Below are positions 38,560-48,859 of a stretch of DNA of 64,000 nucleotides, piece by piece. Made by a program: the position numbers and the translations under genes. Numbering within the stretch: the first letter of the stretch is position 1; every line of letters starts with the position of its first letter. The stretch comes from Saccopteryx bilineata (Eukaryota; Chordata; Mammalia; Chiroptera; Emballonuridae): NCBI RefSeq assembly GCF_036850765.1, contig NC_089495.1, positions 200,819,847 through 200,883,846 of the forward strand, read 5' to 3'. The notes below the pieces were generated by a model. The model was given only the letters and a program-made list of their open reading frames with translations. It searched no databases and was not told where the DNA came from.

Positions 38560-38990
38560 AGGCTGTGGGACCTTGGCTCTGCCTCAGTTTCCTCATCTGT
38601 GGGATGGGGACACGCATGCCTCCCTCCAAGGATGTAAAATACCAACACAGAGCCTTGCACACAGTAGGTGCTCAATGTGGGTCAACTGTTAATATTGTGA
38701 TTTGGCTACAATTGAGTCTGTATCTCAGTGGGGCCCCTCTCTCCACCCTTCAAAACAGTTGTTTTTGTTTTTGTTTTTTCCCAAAACCAATGAAGTTCAG
38801 TCCATCTCCAACAGGATTTGCTGCGTGACCTTGGGCAAGTACCCTACCCTCTCTGGGTCTTATTTTCCTCATCTGTAAAGAGGAAATAGTCCTTTTTATT
38901 TCCTGTTTCATAGAATCTCTTGCAACAGTTTATAAATCAGTCAGTATCAAGTTGGCTTCAGCTTCAGTAAGTTAATTACTGTATTGTCTG
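38560..38990 (+). mobile_element. Two MIR fragments in SRC intron
   Basis: First about 38560-38680 (GCCTCAGTTTCCTCATCTGT, AGTAGGTGCTCAATGTGGG). Second about 38815-38990 (GCGTGACCTTGGGCAAGTAC, TCATCTGTAAAGAGG). Confidence 0.75.
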
Positions 38991-39179
38991 AGCCTCCGCT
39001 ATAAAATGGAGCTATTGAGCCCCCGCCTCCCAAGTCTGTGGTCTAAGAGACTCAACAGGCTGCTGTCGGCTGCCAAGGGCCTGGGGCCACTCCCACCAGA
39101 GGCGCCCCCCAGCTTCCCAGACCAGTCCAGTCCGCAGGGGCACCAACCCCAGCCCAGCCTCGGAAGTAACCGTGGGTCC

Positions 39180-39553
39180 ATCTATCACAGGGGTCCCCAA
39201 ACTACGGCCCGTGGGCCACATGCGGCCCCCTGAGGCCATTTATCCGGCCCCCGCTGCACTTCCTGAAGGGGCACCTCTTTCATTGGTGGTCAGTGAGAGG
39301 AGCACATTGACCATCTCATTAGCCAAAAGCAGGCCCATAGTTCCCATTGAAATACTGGTCAGTTTCTTGATTTAAATTTACTTGTTTTTTATTTTAAATA
39401 TTGTATTTGTTCCCGTTTTGTTTTTTTTACTTTAAAATAAGATGTGTGCATAGGGATTTGTTCATAGTTTTTTTTATAGTCCGGCCCTCCAACGGTCTGA
39501 GGGACAGTGAACTGGCCCCCTGTGTAAAAAGTTTGGGGACCCCTGATCTATCA
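39180..39553. mobile_element. hAT-type non-autonomous transposon with perfect 8-bp target duplication
   Basis: Element 39188-39545 (358 bp) has inverted ends CAGGGGTCCCCAAACT and, at the right, its mirror GTTTGGGGACCCCTG. It is flanked by ATCTATCA at 39180-39187 and 39546-39553. Eight-bp duplications and CAG-type inverted ends define hAT elements. The interior has ATTTAAATTTACTTG and no open frame. It sits in the SRC SH3-splitting intron. Confidence 0.93.
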
Positions 39554-40794
39554 GGTTAGGCAGAGTCACTGAATCTGGCCCCCTCCCTGGGGCTTAGCCC
39601 TTATCTGATGGGTAGGAACAAGGGAAGGAAGAAAGGGAATAAGACATTCCCTGCCTGACCCCTCACCTTCCCGCCCGTGGCCGGAGGAGGATGCACTGAG
39701 CCAGAAATCCCAGAGCCGTGACTTAACATCCCAACTGCTGTCCACCGGCTGTGTGACCTCGGCCTACCGGTCTCCCTGCCTGAGCCTCGGGACCCTCCTT
39801 ACGGACCCGAGTCTTTGTGCTGGCTGGGTCGGTACCCGGATCGGGATTGTGGCAGCTTTGGAACCCGGGAAGTCATGCCCGCTTGGGTGTTCATATACTG
39901 GCCAGAGAAGCTGTCCCTGCAAGCCTGGACAGCTCGGCAGGGTCCCGAGCCCCGAGCCCTGGGCACATGGCACACGGCACGTGGAGGAGGGCAGGGGGAG
40001 CCCAGGGCAGGCCGAGGAACAGGCGCAGGGAGGGGTCCCTGGCCCCACGGCGGGGAGTCGTACCCGGGGCAAGGTTAGCACCCACTGGAGAGCTCCCCCA
40101 AAGAGGCTGCTGGCGTCCGGATGGAGGGAGGGGCAGTTCAGGGAGCGACAGTCAGACTCAGAGGAGCCCCGACTCCTGGACACTCAGTCACCAGGCCCGG
40201 GGCTGGGGGCAGTCAGACCTCGGACCCCAGTGGGCTTCCAGGGCCACAGAACACCCAGGGTTCTAGGATGCAGGGCCATGTGGCATGAAGATCTGGGAGA
40301 CCCCGACTCAGCCAGCCCTGGCCAAACCCCAGCAGCAAAGGGGCTCTCCTTAAGCTCTGCCCCCCTGGCCCCCGACACCCAGCCCAGCCACAGGTGAGAC
40401 TCAGAGGTCCCTCACTCACACGGGAGGTGGCGGGGGTTAGGGCAGAGGGATCATACAGGAGTGGGCCCAAGGCAATAATGAAGTGAGGACATGTAGGGTG
40501 GTCCCTCGGTAGGATATGAGGCCTGGACACCTCAAATGTGGGTGGTCCACCTTCCAATAAGCCCCTCGGTCCCTTTATCTCTCCTCTTCCTCTAACACCA
40601 GCCCGAACTCCACCGACGCCAGGCTTCTCAGACCAAGGGGCAGCTGGCTGAACACTGTGACCTGAGGGAGGGCTCTCGACTCACCCCCACCCTCCGGTCA
40701 GGGCCCCTCATGGCCACTGAGGGCTGGGGCTCCACCCCTGCGCGCCCTCCCGGCAGCCTCAGGGAACCCTGGGAGGCAGAAAGAAGGAAGGGAA

Positions 40795-40862
40795 GGGGAG
40801 GGGAGGGGAGGGGAGGGGAGGGGAGGGGAGGGGAGGGGAGGGGAGGGGAGGGGAGGGGAGGG
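40795..40862 (+). repeat. GGGGA pentanucleotide array, about 13 copies
   Basis: Sixty-eight uninterrupted bases of GGGGA on the plus strand, so CCCCT in the SRC transcript. The G-strand could form quadruplexes. Confidence 0.95.
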
Positions 40863-41119
40863 ACAGACAAGAGGAGTGAGGGCTGCTCTCGGACTCTGGG
40901 TAAGAGGCAGGATCGGTTTCCAGAGCCCTTCCTCCCACCACACCTTGGCTCAAGCTGTGACCCCAGCCTGAGACGCCCTTCCCAGGGTTGCTGGTTGAGA
41001 TCCCCCAGAACTTCGAAGCCTCCGTCCTGACCCGCCCGCCCCTGCAAGGCCTGTCCCGCTGCTGGCTCCTCTGAGCCTCCCGTGAGCCCCTCCAACCAGG
41101 GCCGTGGGTCACGCCCGCC

Positions 41120-41340
41120 CCTCCCAGCTCTGCCACCGCGAGCTGTGTGACCTTGAGCAAGTCATTTCACCTCCCTGGGCCTCAGTTTCCTCATCTGTAA
41201 AATGGAGCAGAGAGGAGCCTCCACTTCCGAGGGCTGTGCTGATACAGCAACAGAACAAGGCAACTCGAAGCGTTCCGCACGACACCCAGCTCACACCCAG
41301 AGCCCAGAAAACGGGGCTGTTTTGTTATTGCTCAGCCGTC
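41120..41340 (+). mobile_element. MIR SINE in SRC intron
   Basis: AGCTGTGTGACCTTGAGCAA, CCTCAGTTTCCTCATCTGTA and AAATGGAGC. Well preserved core. Confidence 0.85.
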
Positions 41341-41559
41341 TTGCCCACCAGCAGATGAGGGGCAGCCCCAGCGTGCCAAGAAGTAGGTAACGGGGGACCC
41401 AGAAATGGGGCAGGACCGAGAGCAGCCCCCAGGGTGCTCCCAGCCTGGGAGAGGCAGATGCAAACAGCTGGAACCGTGAGAGAACTGGAGGGACACTAGG
41501 ACTCGGACACACAAGGGGACGGAAAGTTGGGAAAGCCGCCTCCCCCAGGGAGAGCCGCT

Positions 41560-41925
41560 GCCCAAGTTCCGATCCTGGCTTTGCTAGTTGGTAGCTGTGT
41601 GACCTTGGGCAAGGGCCTTCGCATCTCTGAGCGTCAGTTTCCTCATCTGCAAGATGGAGACATCCCCTCCCCCATCACTACAGCCCTGGCAGGACTGCCA
41701 CCGAGCACATTCGAGGACACAGATTCAAAGTGGCCGGCCTGGCACCCGCTCCCCTCTCGCCTTGCAGAGCAGGCGGTCTCAGCGGGATCTTGAGGGATGA
41801 ATAGGAGTCCGCCAGGCAGAGGTGCGCCAAAGGGCCATGCAGCAGCGGGAACAGCATGCACAAGGGCAGGGAGGCGTGAGCAAGCAGGACATGCTCGGAG
41901 AGGGCGGGGATGTCCAACCTCCTCA
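41560..41925. mobile_element. MIR (plus) followed by L2 fragment (antisense)
   Basis: MIR core at about 41565-41690 (AGCTGTGTGACCTTGGGCAA, TCAGTTTCCTCATCTGCAAG). L2 piece at about 41780-41925 (GATCTTGAGGGATGAATAGG, GAACAGCATGCACAAGGGCA). Confidence 0.7.
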
Positions 41926-42501
41926 GCCAGGCCTTCGAGGACACTCGCGGGTCAACCCTGCTCTCCCCTCTAGAACCTTTCCACGGCTCCAAAGGCCCCC
42001 AGCCCCCCAGCCTGCACCCTCCCACAGCTGCCCCTCCGCGAGGGACCGCCTCCCACCACCTCCACGTGCCACACTCCACTGTTCTTCCTCCCAGGACCTG
42101 CCTGCACCTCCTGGTCCCTGCGGTCACCACCAGAGGGAGGCACCCAGCAGGGGCCCAAACGCCTGGGCTGACCCTGGCCCCGCCCTCGGCCTGCCACGCG
42201 GCCTGGACCCGGGCTGGCTCCACGGCAGGACAAGGCCTCCTCCACCCAGGTGCCTGTGGGCCAAGCACTGGACCATGCCCGCACCCAGGCGGGCTGACGG
42301 GTCAGAATAAGGAGCGGGAGAATGAGGAGGGTGGCCGGGAAGGGAGACGGGGAGCGGCCGGGGTGGCAGGGGAACCCTCCCCGCTCTCAGTCTGGGGCTA
42401 AGGTCAGGACCTGCGCAGACAGGCTAGGAGTGAGGACACAGGCTGGGGAGGGGGAGGGGGGCAGCCCAGGGAGCCAGAGACCACAGGCAGGGACACGGCC
42501 A

Positions 42502-42525
42502 CATGCAGACAGCAGCCCCCCCCCC
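42502..42525 (-). promoter_or_regulatory. Downstream control sequence of N1: G-run plus TGCATG
   Basis: On the minus strand a run of ten G (42516-42525) is followed by TGCATG (42502-42507), 62-67 nt past the N1 exon end. Src N1 is known to need an intronic enhancer just downstream containing a G-rich element (hnRNP F/H) and UGCAUG (RBFOX). The layout fits that element. Function here is inferred from motif and position. Confidence 0.8.
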
Positions 42526-42568
42526 AGCAAAGCACCCCGCCCTGCCCGCCCACGAAGTATGTACACAC

Positions 42569-42586
42569 CTGACATCCACCTTCCTC
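42569..42586 (-). CDS. SRC: SRC neuronal microexon N1 (18 nt)
   Basis: Minus-strand sequence CCCTTAG, then 18 nt, then GTGTGTAC. The 18 nt read G AGG AAG GTG GAT GTC AG, which inserts RKVDVR between the Thr of the preceding exon and EGDWW of the next. This is the insert known for neuronal Src (N1-Src), placed in the n-Src loop of SH3, where it changes ligand choice. Length is a multiple of three and the phase matches both neighbours. It lies about 1.0 kb downstream of the preceding exon. It is too short for ordinary gene finding and was found by reading the intron in frame. Confidence 0.95.
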
Positions 42587-42599
42587 CTAAGGGCCAGCG

Positions 42600-42633
42600 A
42601 GAGAGAAGCAGAGAGAGGGAGAAGCTGAGAGAG
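42600..42633 (-). promoter_or_regulatory. CU-rich tract upstream of N1 (PTB-type splicing silencer)
   Basis: Three CTCTCT hexamers on the transcribed strand (42628-42633, 42610-42615, 42600-42605) sit 14 to 47 nt upstream of the N1 exon. From the literature on mammalian Src, PTB binds CUCUCU elements here and blocks N1 outside neurons. Conservation of position and motif supports the same role; binding is inferred. Confidence 0.8.
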
Positions 42634-43573
42634 GGCTGGAGGAAGCAAGCATGGGCCAGGAACGGGGGGTCCCCAGGCTGCAGGGAGAGGGGACAGCCAG
42701 CGCTGCCAAGGGCAGCAATGCAGCAGGTGCGGGCTCGGCCCTGCCCCGTCGGCACTCCTGTGTGAGCAGATACCACCCAGACCCCCCTCAGGCCCTCCAC
42801 CGGCCCCCACGCCTGGGCCTACGCCCCCAGGCGGCACAGCGCCCCCAGGGACAGGCGTGCACCTCACTCCCACTGCGCTGTGGGCAGGGACGGAGGACGA
42901 GGGCACAGGAGGAGGACAGAAGGATGCCCACCCATAGCTGGAGCCCCCCGCCCTCGCTGGTTCTTCCCCCCTGCTCTCCTCTCCTCCACAGCGGCCCCCG
43001 CATCTGGCAGGGACCCCACCCCCAGGCTGGAGTGCCCGGAGGTGAACCAGGGCGCTCTGTCCTCCACACCCTACCCTGCTCTCTCACCCGCATGCCCAGT
43101 CCTGACCCTCTCACACTGGGTGCCCAGTATGGGTTCCCAGCCCTGCCGATGCAGTCTCCTCCCCTACAGCTGGCCGCTCTGGCTTCACTGGCTGCCCAGG
43201 CCCGCCAGCCCCCAGTCACGATGGAGGCCCCCTCTGTGGACACCGCCTCACAGAGCTCTCTATCATCTTGGGTCCCGGGCCCAGGTCCACCCTGACCACA
43301 CGGCCCTCTGCAGAGTCTGGAGTCTGGGTGTTGACCAGGTACTGACTGCAGAGCCCCGTCCCAGGGGCCCCCCAGAGCCCTGACCACCACCAGTCACCGA
43401 CTGATCACAGCCAAGGCCCCGGGACGGTGCCCGGCCCTCAACCGGCCTTGGTGTTCAACTTGGCCTACTGCCCACCATGCTGTCCTCGGGGTCGGGGGGC
43501 TCACAAGCGGCTCTGGCCCAAGACCGGGCCCAAGGTATGGGGTCTCCAGGGACGACAGGGAAGGGGGCACTCA

Positions 43574-43696
<123 letters not shown>

Positions 43697-44520
43697 TCAG
43701 GATGGCAACGGTCAAGGCCAGGGAGAGGGGTGGACGAAAGGGCCCTGCACCCTGGCGTTGGGGACCCGGTCTCCTCCATGCCCTCGGAGCCCCGCCCAGA
43801 GGCACGGCCACACTCAGAGGGTGCAGGCCTCCAGGCCTGTCTAACCGCGTCCATGTGTGTTGGCACCCCCATGAGGGCGTGTAGAAAACACCTGCATCTC
43901 TTGATGTCAGAGTGTCCCACGGGCTCTGGGTGACGCTGGGCGCTGGCTCATCTGTGTCTTCCACATTGAACCAGAAGCCCCTGCTAACAGGCATCTTTGT
44001 TTTGACCCAGATCCTGACACATAGCCTCTTCCTAAGCATCCCTTGCCTGGGCTGCTTTACCCCGACGTGCCAGCAGAGGGCGCAGGGGCGCATCTCAGTA
44101 TCAGGCGGGCCTCTGAAGCGGAGCCGAGTCCTCCTCCCAACCCTTCTGCCACACACCAGACACCTGTCCTGACCCATTTCTGAACCACAGCAAAGAGCAA
44201 AGACTCGGACCTGGTGCCCAGGCTGCCCTGAGCAGTCCCGTGGCTCTCTGGGCCTCAGTTTCCCCCTATGGTCCTGTCTCTCCCTACCCCTTGATATTCT
44301 GTATCTGATGAACTTTGTGCACTTCCCGCCCATGACCTCCAAGAAACTCCCAAGAGGCCCCAACCCACAGACTGTTCCCCTTTAGTGAGCAAAAGAAGCA
44401 GCAACCCAGAGAGGGGGTGTTGCTGCTGCCCCAGGCCACACAGCCCTCCCGGCATGGCAGCCTGGGCCCAGCCAGGAAGGGCAAAGACATTCTGGAACAT
44501 CCACTCCCGGGCCCACTGAC

Positions 44521-44781
44521 CGGCCAGTGGCCCCGCCCTCTGCGGGGAGGTGACTGTGTCCGAGGAGTTGAAACCTCCGAACAGCTTGGGCTCGGTGGCA
44601 GCAGGGGAGAAGGCGGTGTTGGGGCCACGGTGGCCATCCACAGAGGCCGGCTTGCTGGGGGTCTGTGAGGAGGGGAAGGCACCCCCACCGCCACCGCCGT
44701 GGGCATTCTCGGCAGGCTCCAGGCTGCGGCGCCGCTGGCTGGCATCCTTAGGCTTGCTCTTGTTGCTGCCCATGGTCCTGG
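44521..44781 (-). CDS. SRC: SRC first coding exon (SH4 and unique region), residues 1-85
   Basis: The ATG is at 44771-44773 in a strong context (ACCATGG), preceded by 8 nt of 5' UTR and a CTTCTCCAG acceptor. It encodes [10 protein letters not shown] (myristoylation signal plus basic SH4 residues) and RRRSLEP, the known protein kinase A site around Ser17. A glycine run follows, then the [14 protein letters not shown] stretch ahead of SH3 with its SP sites. The exon ends after GCC G at 44521, with donor GTCAGT. Coding length is 253 nt, against 250 nt in human from memory; the difference is one extra glycine in the HGGGGGG run. The start is certain because Gly2 must follow Met. Confidence 0.98.
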
Positions 44782-44929
44782 CTGGAGAAGAGAGAGGAAC
44801 CCGGGGTGAAAAAGGGACTCTGGGGGCAGGCAGGGCTGCCGGGGCCCCTTAGACGGCCTCTACCCCAACCCATTCTACAGATGGAGGATCTGAGGCCCGA
44901 AGAGGGGGCTGGCCTCTTTGGGTAAGTTA

Positions 44930-45180
44930 GCCTTTCGGAGTCTCAGTTTCTTCATCTATAAAATGGAAACAATGATGTCACCCATGAAGGGCTTCCCTGG
45001 TACAGGACCAACCACAGAAGAAACCTCATAATCAGAAGCCCCATCCTCTCCCACACCCCCCTGAATCACTATCTCTGCCCCTTCTGGGCAGGGACAGTAT
45101 CTGAGTCATGTCTATGTCCCAGGCACCTTAGCACATAGGACGGGGCTCATTGGGGGTTTGTTGAATGAATACATGATTGA
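44930..45180 (+). mobile_element. MIR fragment and L2 tail
   Basis: TCTCAGTTTCTTCATCTATA, AAATGGAAACAATGATG, then CCTTAGCACATAGGACGGGG and TTTGTTGAATGAATACATGA. Confidence 0.7.
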
Positions 45181-45289
45181 CTGAAATTGTCTAATACTAG
45201 AGGGGGAAAGTGCTAACTGTTGCAACCAGGTCAGGAATACAGCAGACAGCTGAAAGAAGAGATGGCTAGGAGCTCACCCTAGCCACAGG

Positions 45290-45605
45290 GCCTTTGCACA
45301 TGCCCTCTGCCTGAGTGCTCTTCTCTGACCACTTCACCAGTATAACTCATGCCTCCCTCAGTTCTTAGTTCATAAATCACCTCCTTGGAAAGTGTTCCCC
45401 AAATCTTTTCACTGGATTAAGTCCCTGTGACTTTTGTGCCTCTCCTAGATAAACACATGGCCCTGCTTTCATTTAATTTTTATTTGTGCGATTATATGAT
45501 TATTGTCATGGGCTTTAGTCTATCTAGTTCACTGGTGTGCCTCCAGTACCTAGCACAGAGTGAGGCACACAGCAGGTGCTCAATACACAGCTGAGTGAAG
45601 GAGAT
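45290..45605 (+). mobile_element. LINE-2 3' end
   Basis: CTTAGTTCATAAATCACCTCC, GAAAGTGTTCCCCAAATC, CTAGTTCACTGGTGTGCCTC and GCACACAGCAGGTGCTCAAT follow the 3' UTR order of L2. Confidence 0.8.
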
Positions 45606-45874
45606 TTCGGAGGGGAAAATCTGGCACATCTAGAGATTGGGAAACACAGAAAAATCCCCAGAGATGCCCACTGCCCTTCCACTTCCCCATCCTGGCTGGC
45701 CCCGGCTCCCACCAAGCCCAGCCAGGGTCTCCTCACCCCTTATGGCCGCCCCTCCCTGCTCCCTCATCCTGACGACCCTGATGGGTCAGCACCTCACCTG
45801 GTGGAAGGCAGGCGCTGTCCCAGGGGCCCTGGGAAGCAGCCTGGGGTCTCAGCAAACACCAGGTGTGGAGTCAG

Positions 45875-46380
45875 GGGTCGTGGGCTAGAGGCCCTGCTCC
45901 ACCTCTTACCGCTGTGTGACCCTAGGCGAGTCGCTTCCCCTCTCTGGGCTTCAGCGTCCTCATCTGCAAAGCAGGGATAAAGCAAACTCTCAGGGCTGTT
46001 GGGAGGGTATGATTAGAAAGAGAAAGCAACTGTGACCTGTGGGTCATGATTTATCAGCCTCTGACTCTGGCAGGCCCGAAGCTAAGAGCTTCCCAGACCT
46101 GAAATTTCCTTCCGCCCTTCCAAAGCGTTTTATGAGCGAGAGCCAGGCTGGGCAGGGCGACGCTGGGTAGGACACAGCGGTTAAGGGTGGGCTCGGAAGC
46201 CAGACTCCCCAGCTCAGATCCTGGCTCTGCCCCTAATCATCTGTGTGACCTCAGACAAGCGGCTTAACTTCCCTCCGCGCCCTGTTTCTTCATCTGGAAA
46301 TGACTGGGTCATTGTGATAACTGAATGTGGCCAGGCAGAGTGCTGGGGACACAGCAGGTCACCCTGCCACATCAGCGTTC
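45875..46380 (+). mobile_element. Two MIR SINEs
   Basis: First about 45875-46030 (CGCTGTGTGACCCTAGGCGA, TCCTCATCTGCAAAGCAGGG). Second about 46165-46375 (ACAGCGGTTAAGGGTGGGCT, ATCTGTGTGACCTCAGACAA, TTCTTCATCTGGAAATGACT). Confidence 0.8.
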
Positions 46381-46549
46381 ACTGGGTCGGTCTAGTGTGA
46401 CTCTGGACACACTGGCCAGGTGGGTTCCCACTGTTCTCCAGTGGGATGCTGCTGGCCCTGGAATCAGTCCAGAATGTCCTCTGGGAACCCATGGACGGGG
46501 ACAAGTCCCCTTGACTGGGTGGGGCTGCAGGCAAGACTGCCAGCCCTGA

Positions 46550-47240
46550 GCGCTGAGCCCGGCTCTGTGACCCCACGCCCTGTGTGAACCTCAGCCCGTC
46601 TCTGCATCCTCTGGGCCTCAGATTGCCCAGCTGCACAGTGAGGATATGGCCTGCATGCTCCCTGGGGTCCGTCCAGCTCAGAGAATATGGGGCTCAGGAG
46701 GCCCTGGGGAGACCTGTTCAAAAGCCCAAAGATCACCAGCTCCCCCCCAGGGACCAATGGGCCTGGGGACAGGAACGGCCAATTTCTATGGCAACCTAAT
46801 CCACTGAGGTCATAGTGCCCATCAGCACTCATATATAGTTGGTGTCCCGTGGGACCTGCTGACCTGGTTACCCACACAGCCAGGCTTAATGGAGGCTGAG
46901 CCCCCTGTTAGAGCACTCACAGCACCAACTGTGCAGCAGGCCCTCTGTCACTCACGACCGGGGGATGACAGAGAAGAACTGGCCTGGTCCTGCATCCAAG
47001 GGCACATGACTAACAGAGGACTATGTCTGTGCGGCTTCGAGAGGAAGTAAAACTACAGTTTCTAAATGAAGAACTTTTTAGGAGCCCAAACTTTCTTTAC
47101 AATGAACTAAATGATGAGGAGTAAGCCTCCTGTCACTGGAGGTAACCAAAAAAGGAGACAGGGTAATGTGCTATGGAATGAGAATAAGAGCCAGAGCTGG
47201 TCACTAAGGCCCTTTAGCACCAATAGGACACATGTGCCCT
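46550..47240. other. SRC upstream sequence, little recognised
   Basis: A MIR-like phrase (CCTCTGGGCCTCAGATTGCC) near 46610 and otherwise unmatched sequence. No exon seen. Confidence 0.5.
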
Positions 47241-47243
47241 CTT

Positions 47244-47640
47244 AAGAAGGGGTGAGGGAGCCCTAGCTGGTTGGCTCAGCGGTAGAGAGTCGGCCTGGCG
47301 TGCAGGAGTCCCGGGTTCGATTGCCGGCCAGGACACACAGGAGAAGCGCCCATCTGCTTCTCCACCCCTCCCCCTCTCCTTCTCTCTGTCTCTCTCTTCC
47401 TCTCCCGCAGCCGAGGCTCCATTGGAGCAAAGATGGCCCGGGTGCTGGGGATGGCTCTGTGGCCTCTGCCTCAGGCTCTAGAATGGCTCTGGATGCAATA
47501 GAGCGACGCCCCAGAGGGGCAGAGCATCGCCCCCTGGTGAGCATGCCGGGTGGATCTAGTTCAGGCACATGCGGGAGTCTGTCTGACTGCCTCCCGTTTC
47601 CAGCTTCAGAAAAATGCAAAAAAAAAGAAGGGGTGAGGGA
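47244..47640 (+). mobile_element. tRNA-headed bat-type SINE with 16-bp target duplication
   Basis: Element 47260-47624 starts with a GCCCTAGCTGGTTGGCTCAG-type head and has B-box GGGTTCGATTGC. The long body has CTCCATTGGAGCAAAGATGG, and the end is TTCAGAAAAATGCAAAAAA. It is flanked by AAGAAGGGGTGAGGGA at 47244-47259 and 47625-47640. Confidence 0.93.
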
Positions 47641-47874
47641 AAAACGCCCCTGGCCCCTAAGCTCTTACACTATCCAAGAAGGCCACTCCCCACTGGAGCA
47701 CTCAGAAAAAGCACGAGGCCTTTCAAAACTGGGCTAAGGTGGCCCGGGGCCCTGACTGCAATGTTTGCCGGTTTGTGGGATTTGGTTTTTTATGGGGGAT
47801 TTTGGTCCTTGTGGTTAATTCTAATTATGCAAGTAACATGTGTTTGTGGAGAGGCAGGCAGGTCGAGGTTAAGT

Positions 47875-48055
47875 GCCAGAATCCTGTAGCAGACTACCCG
47901 TGTTTGAATCCCAGGCCTACCACCCTGGCGTGGGGACCCTGTGCCTCAGTTTCCTCCTCTGTCAATTAAGAATAACAACATTACCACGTCCTAGGGCTGC
48001 TCCTAGAATCAGCGAGGAGAGTGCATGGAACACGGCATCGCGTGGATAAAAGACT
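47875..48055 (+). mobile_element. MIR fragment
   Basis: GTGTTTGAATCCCAGGCCTA, GTGCCTCAGTTTCCTCCTCT, then GGAGAGTGCATGGAACACG. Confidence 0.7.
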
Positions 48056-48060
48056 GTAAA

Positions 48061-48382
48061 CTGGAATCCCTATAGTGCGGCAGACCATAGCTCCCTGTGA
48101 GCAGGACCAGGGTGGGTCCATCTCCATAGCCCGGGGACAGGCCTGGCACCTACAAGGTGCTCTGGAGTGGAATCCCTGTAGTGCCCCGGACCATGGCTCC
48201 CTGTGAGCAGGACCAGGGTGGGTCCATCTCCACAGCCCCGGGGACAGGCCTGGCACCTACAAGGTGCTCTGGAGTGGAATCCCTGTAGTGCCCCGGACCA
48301 TGGCTCCCTGTGAGCAGGGCCAGGGTGGGTCCATCTCCACAGCCCGGGGAGAGGCCTGGCACCTACAAGGTGCTCTGGAACT
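48061..48382 (+). repeat. Minisatellite of 106-107 bp, three copies
   Basis: TGGAATCCCT starts at 48062, 48168 and 48275. Units read through CCATGGCTCCCTGTGAGCAG and GGCACCTACAAGGTGCTCTG with few differences. Copies 2 and 3 are the closest. Confidence 0.95.
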
Positions 48383-48559
48383 ATCTGCAGAATGGACAAA
48401 AGACTTAGGAGTACAGACCTATGACCTGTATCCTGCTTTTGTTCCTGCCATGTCATGTGGGAGAGACCAAGTATCCGCTGCGATACTCACACCCTCGCAG
48501 ATCCTGGGCCTTGTACTGAGCTCTGCTCTAGGCACCTGGCAAATGCTGATTCATGATAA

Positions 48560-48750
48560 CAGGGGTCCCCAAACTTTTTACACAGGGGGCCAGTTCACTG
48601 TCCCTCAGACCGTTGGAGGGCCGCCACCTACAGTGCTCCTCTCACTGACCACCAATGAAAGAGATGCCCCTACCGGAAGTGCAGTAGGGGCCAGATAAAT
48701 GGCCTCAGGGGGCCACATGCGGCCCGCGGGCCATAGTTTGGGGATGCCTA
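48560..48750. mobile_element. hAT-type element, internally deleted copy
   Basis: About 190 bp from CAGGGGTCCCCAAACTTTTT to AGTTTGGGGATGCCTA, with inner phrases CAGTTCACTGTCCCTCAGAC and CACTGACCACCAATGAAAGA also found at 39188-39545. The right end is mutated; no clear target duplication. Confidence 0.85.
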
Positions 48751-48759
48751 AAGGTAGTT

Positions 48760-48850
48760 ACTAATACTGTACCTGTTTTATTGATGAGGAAACTGAGGCA
48801 CAGAGAGGTTGGGGAACTTGCCTGAGATCACACAGCAAGGGTGAGAATGC
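48760..48850 (-). mobile_element. MIR fragment (antisense)
   Basis: TTGATGAGGAAACTGAGGCA and CTTGCCTGAGATCACACAGC. Confidence 0.8.
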
Positions 48851-48859
48851 AAAGAAGTG

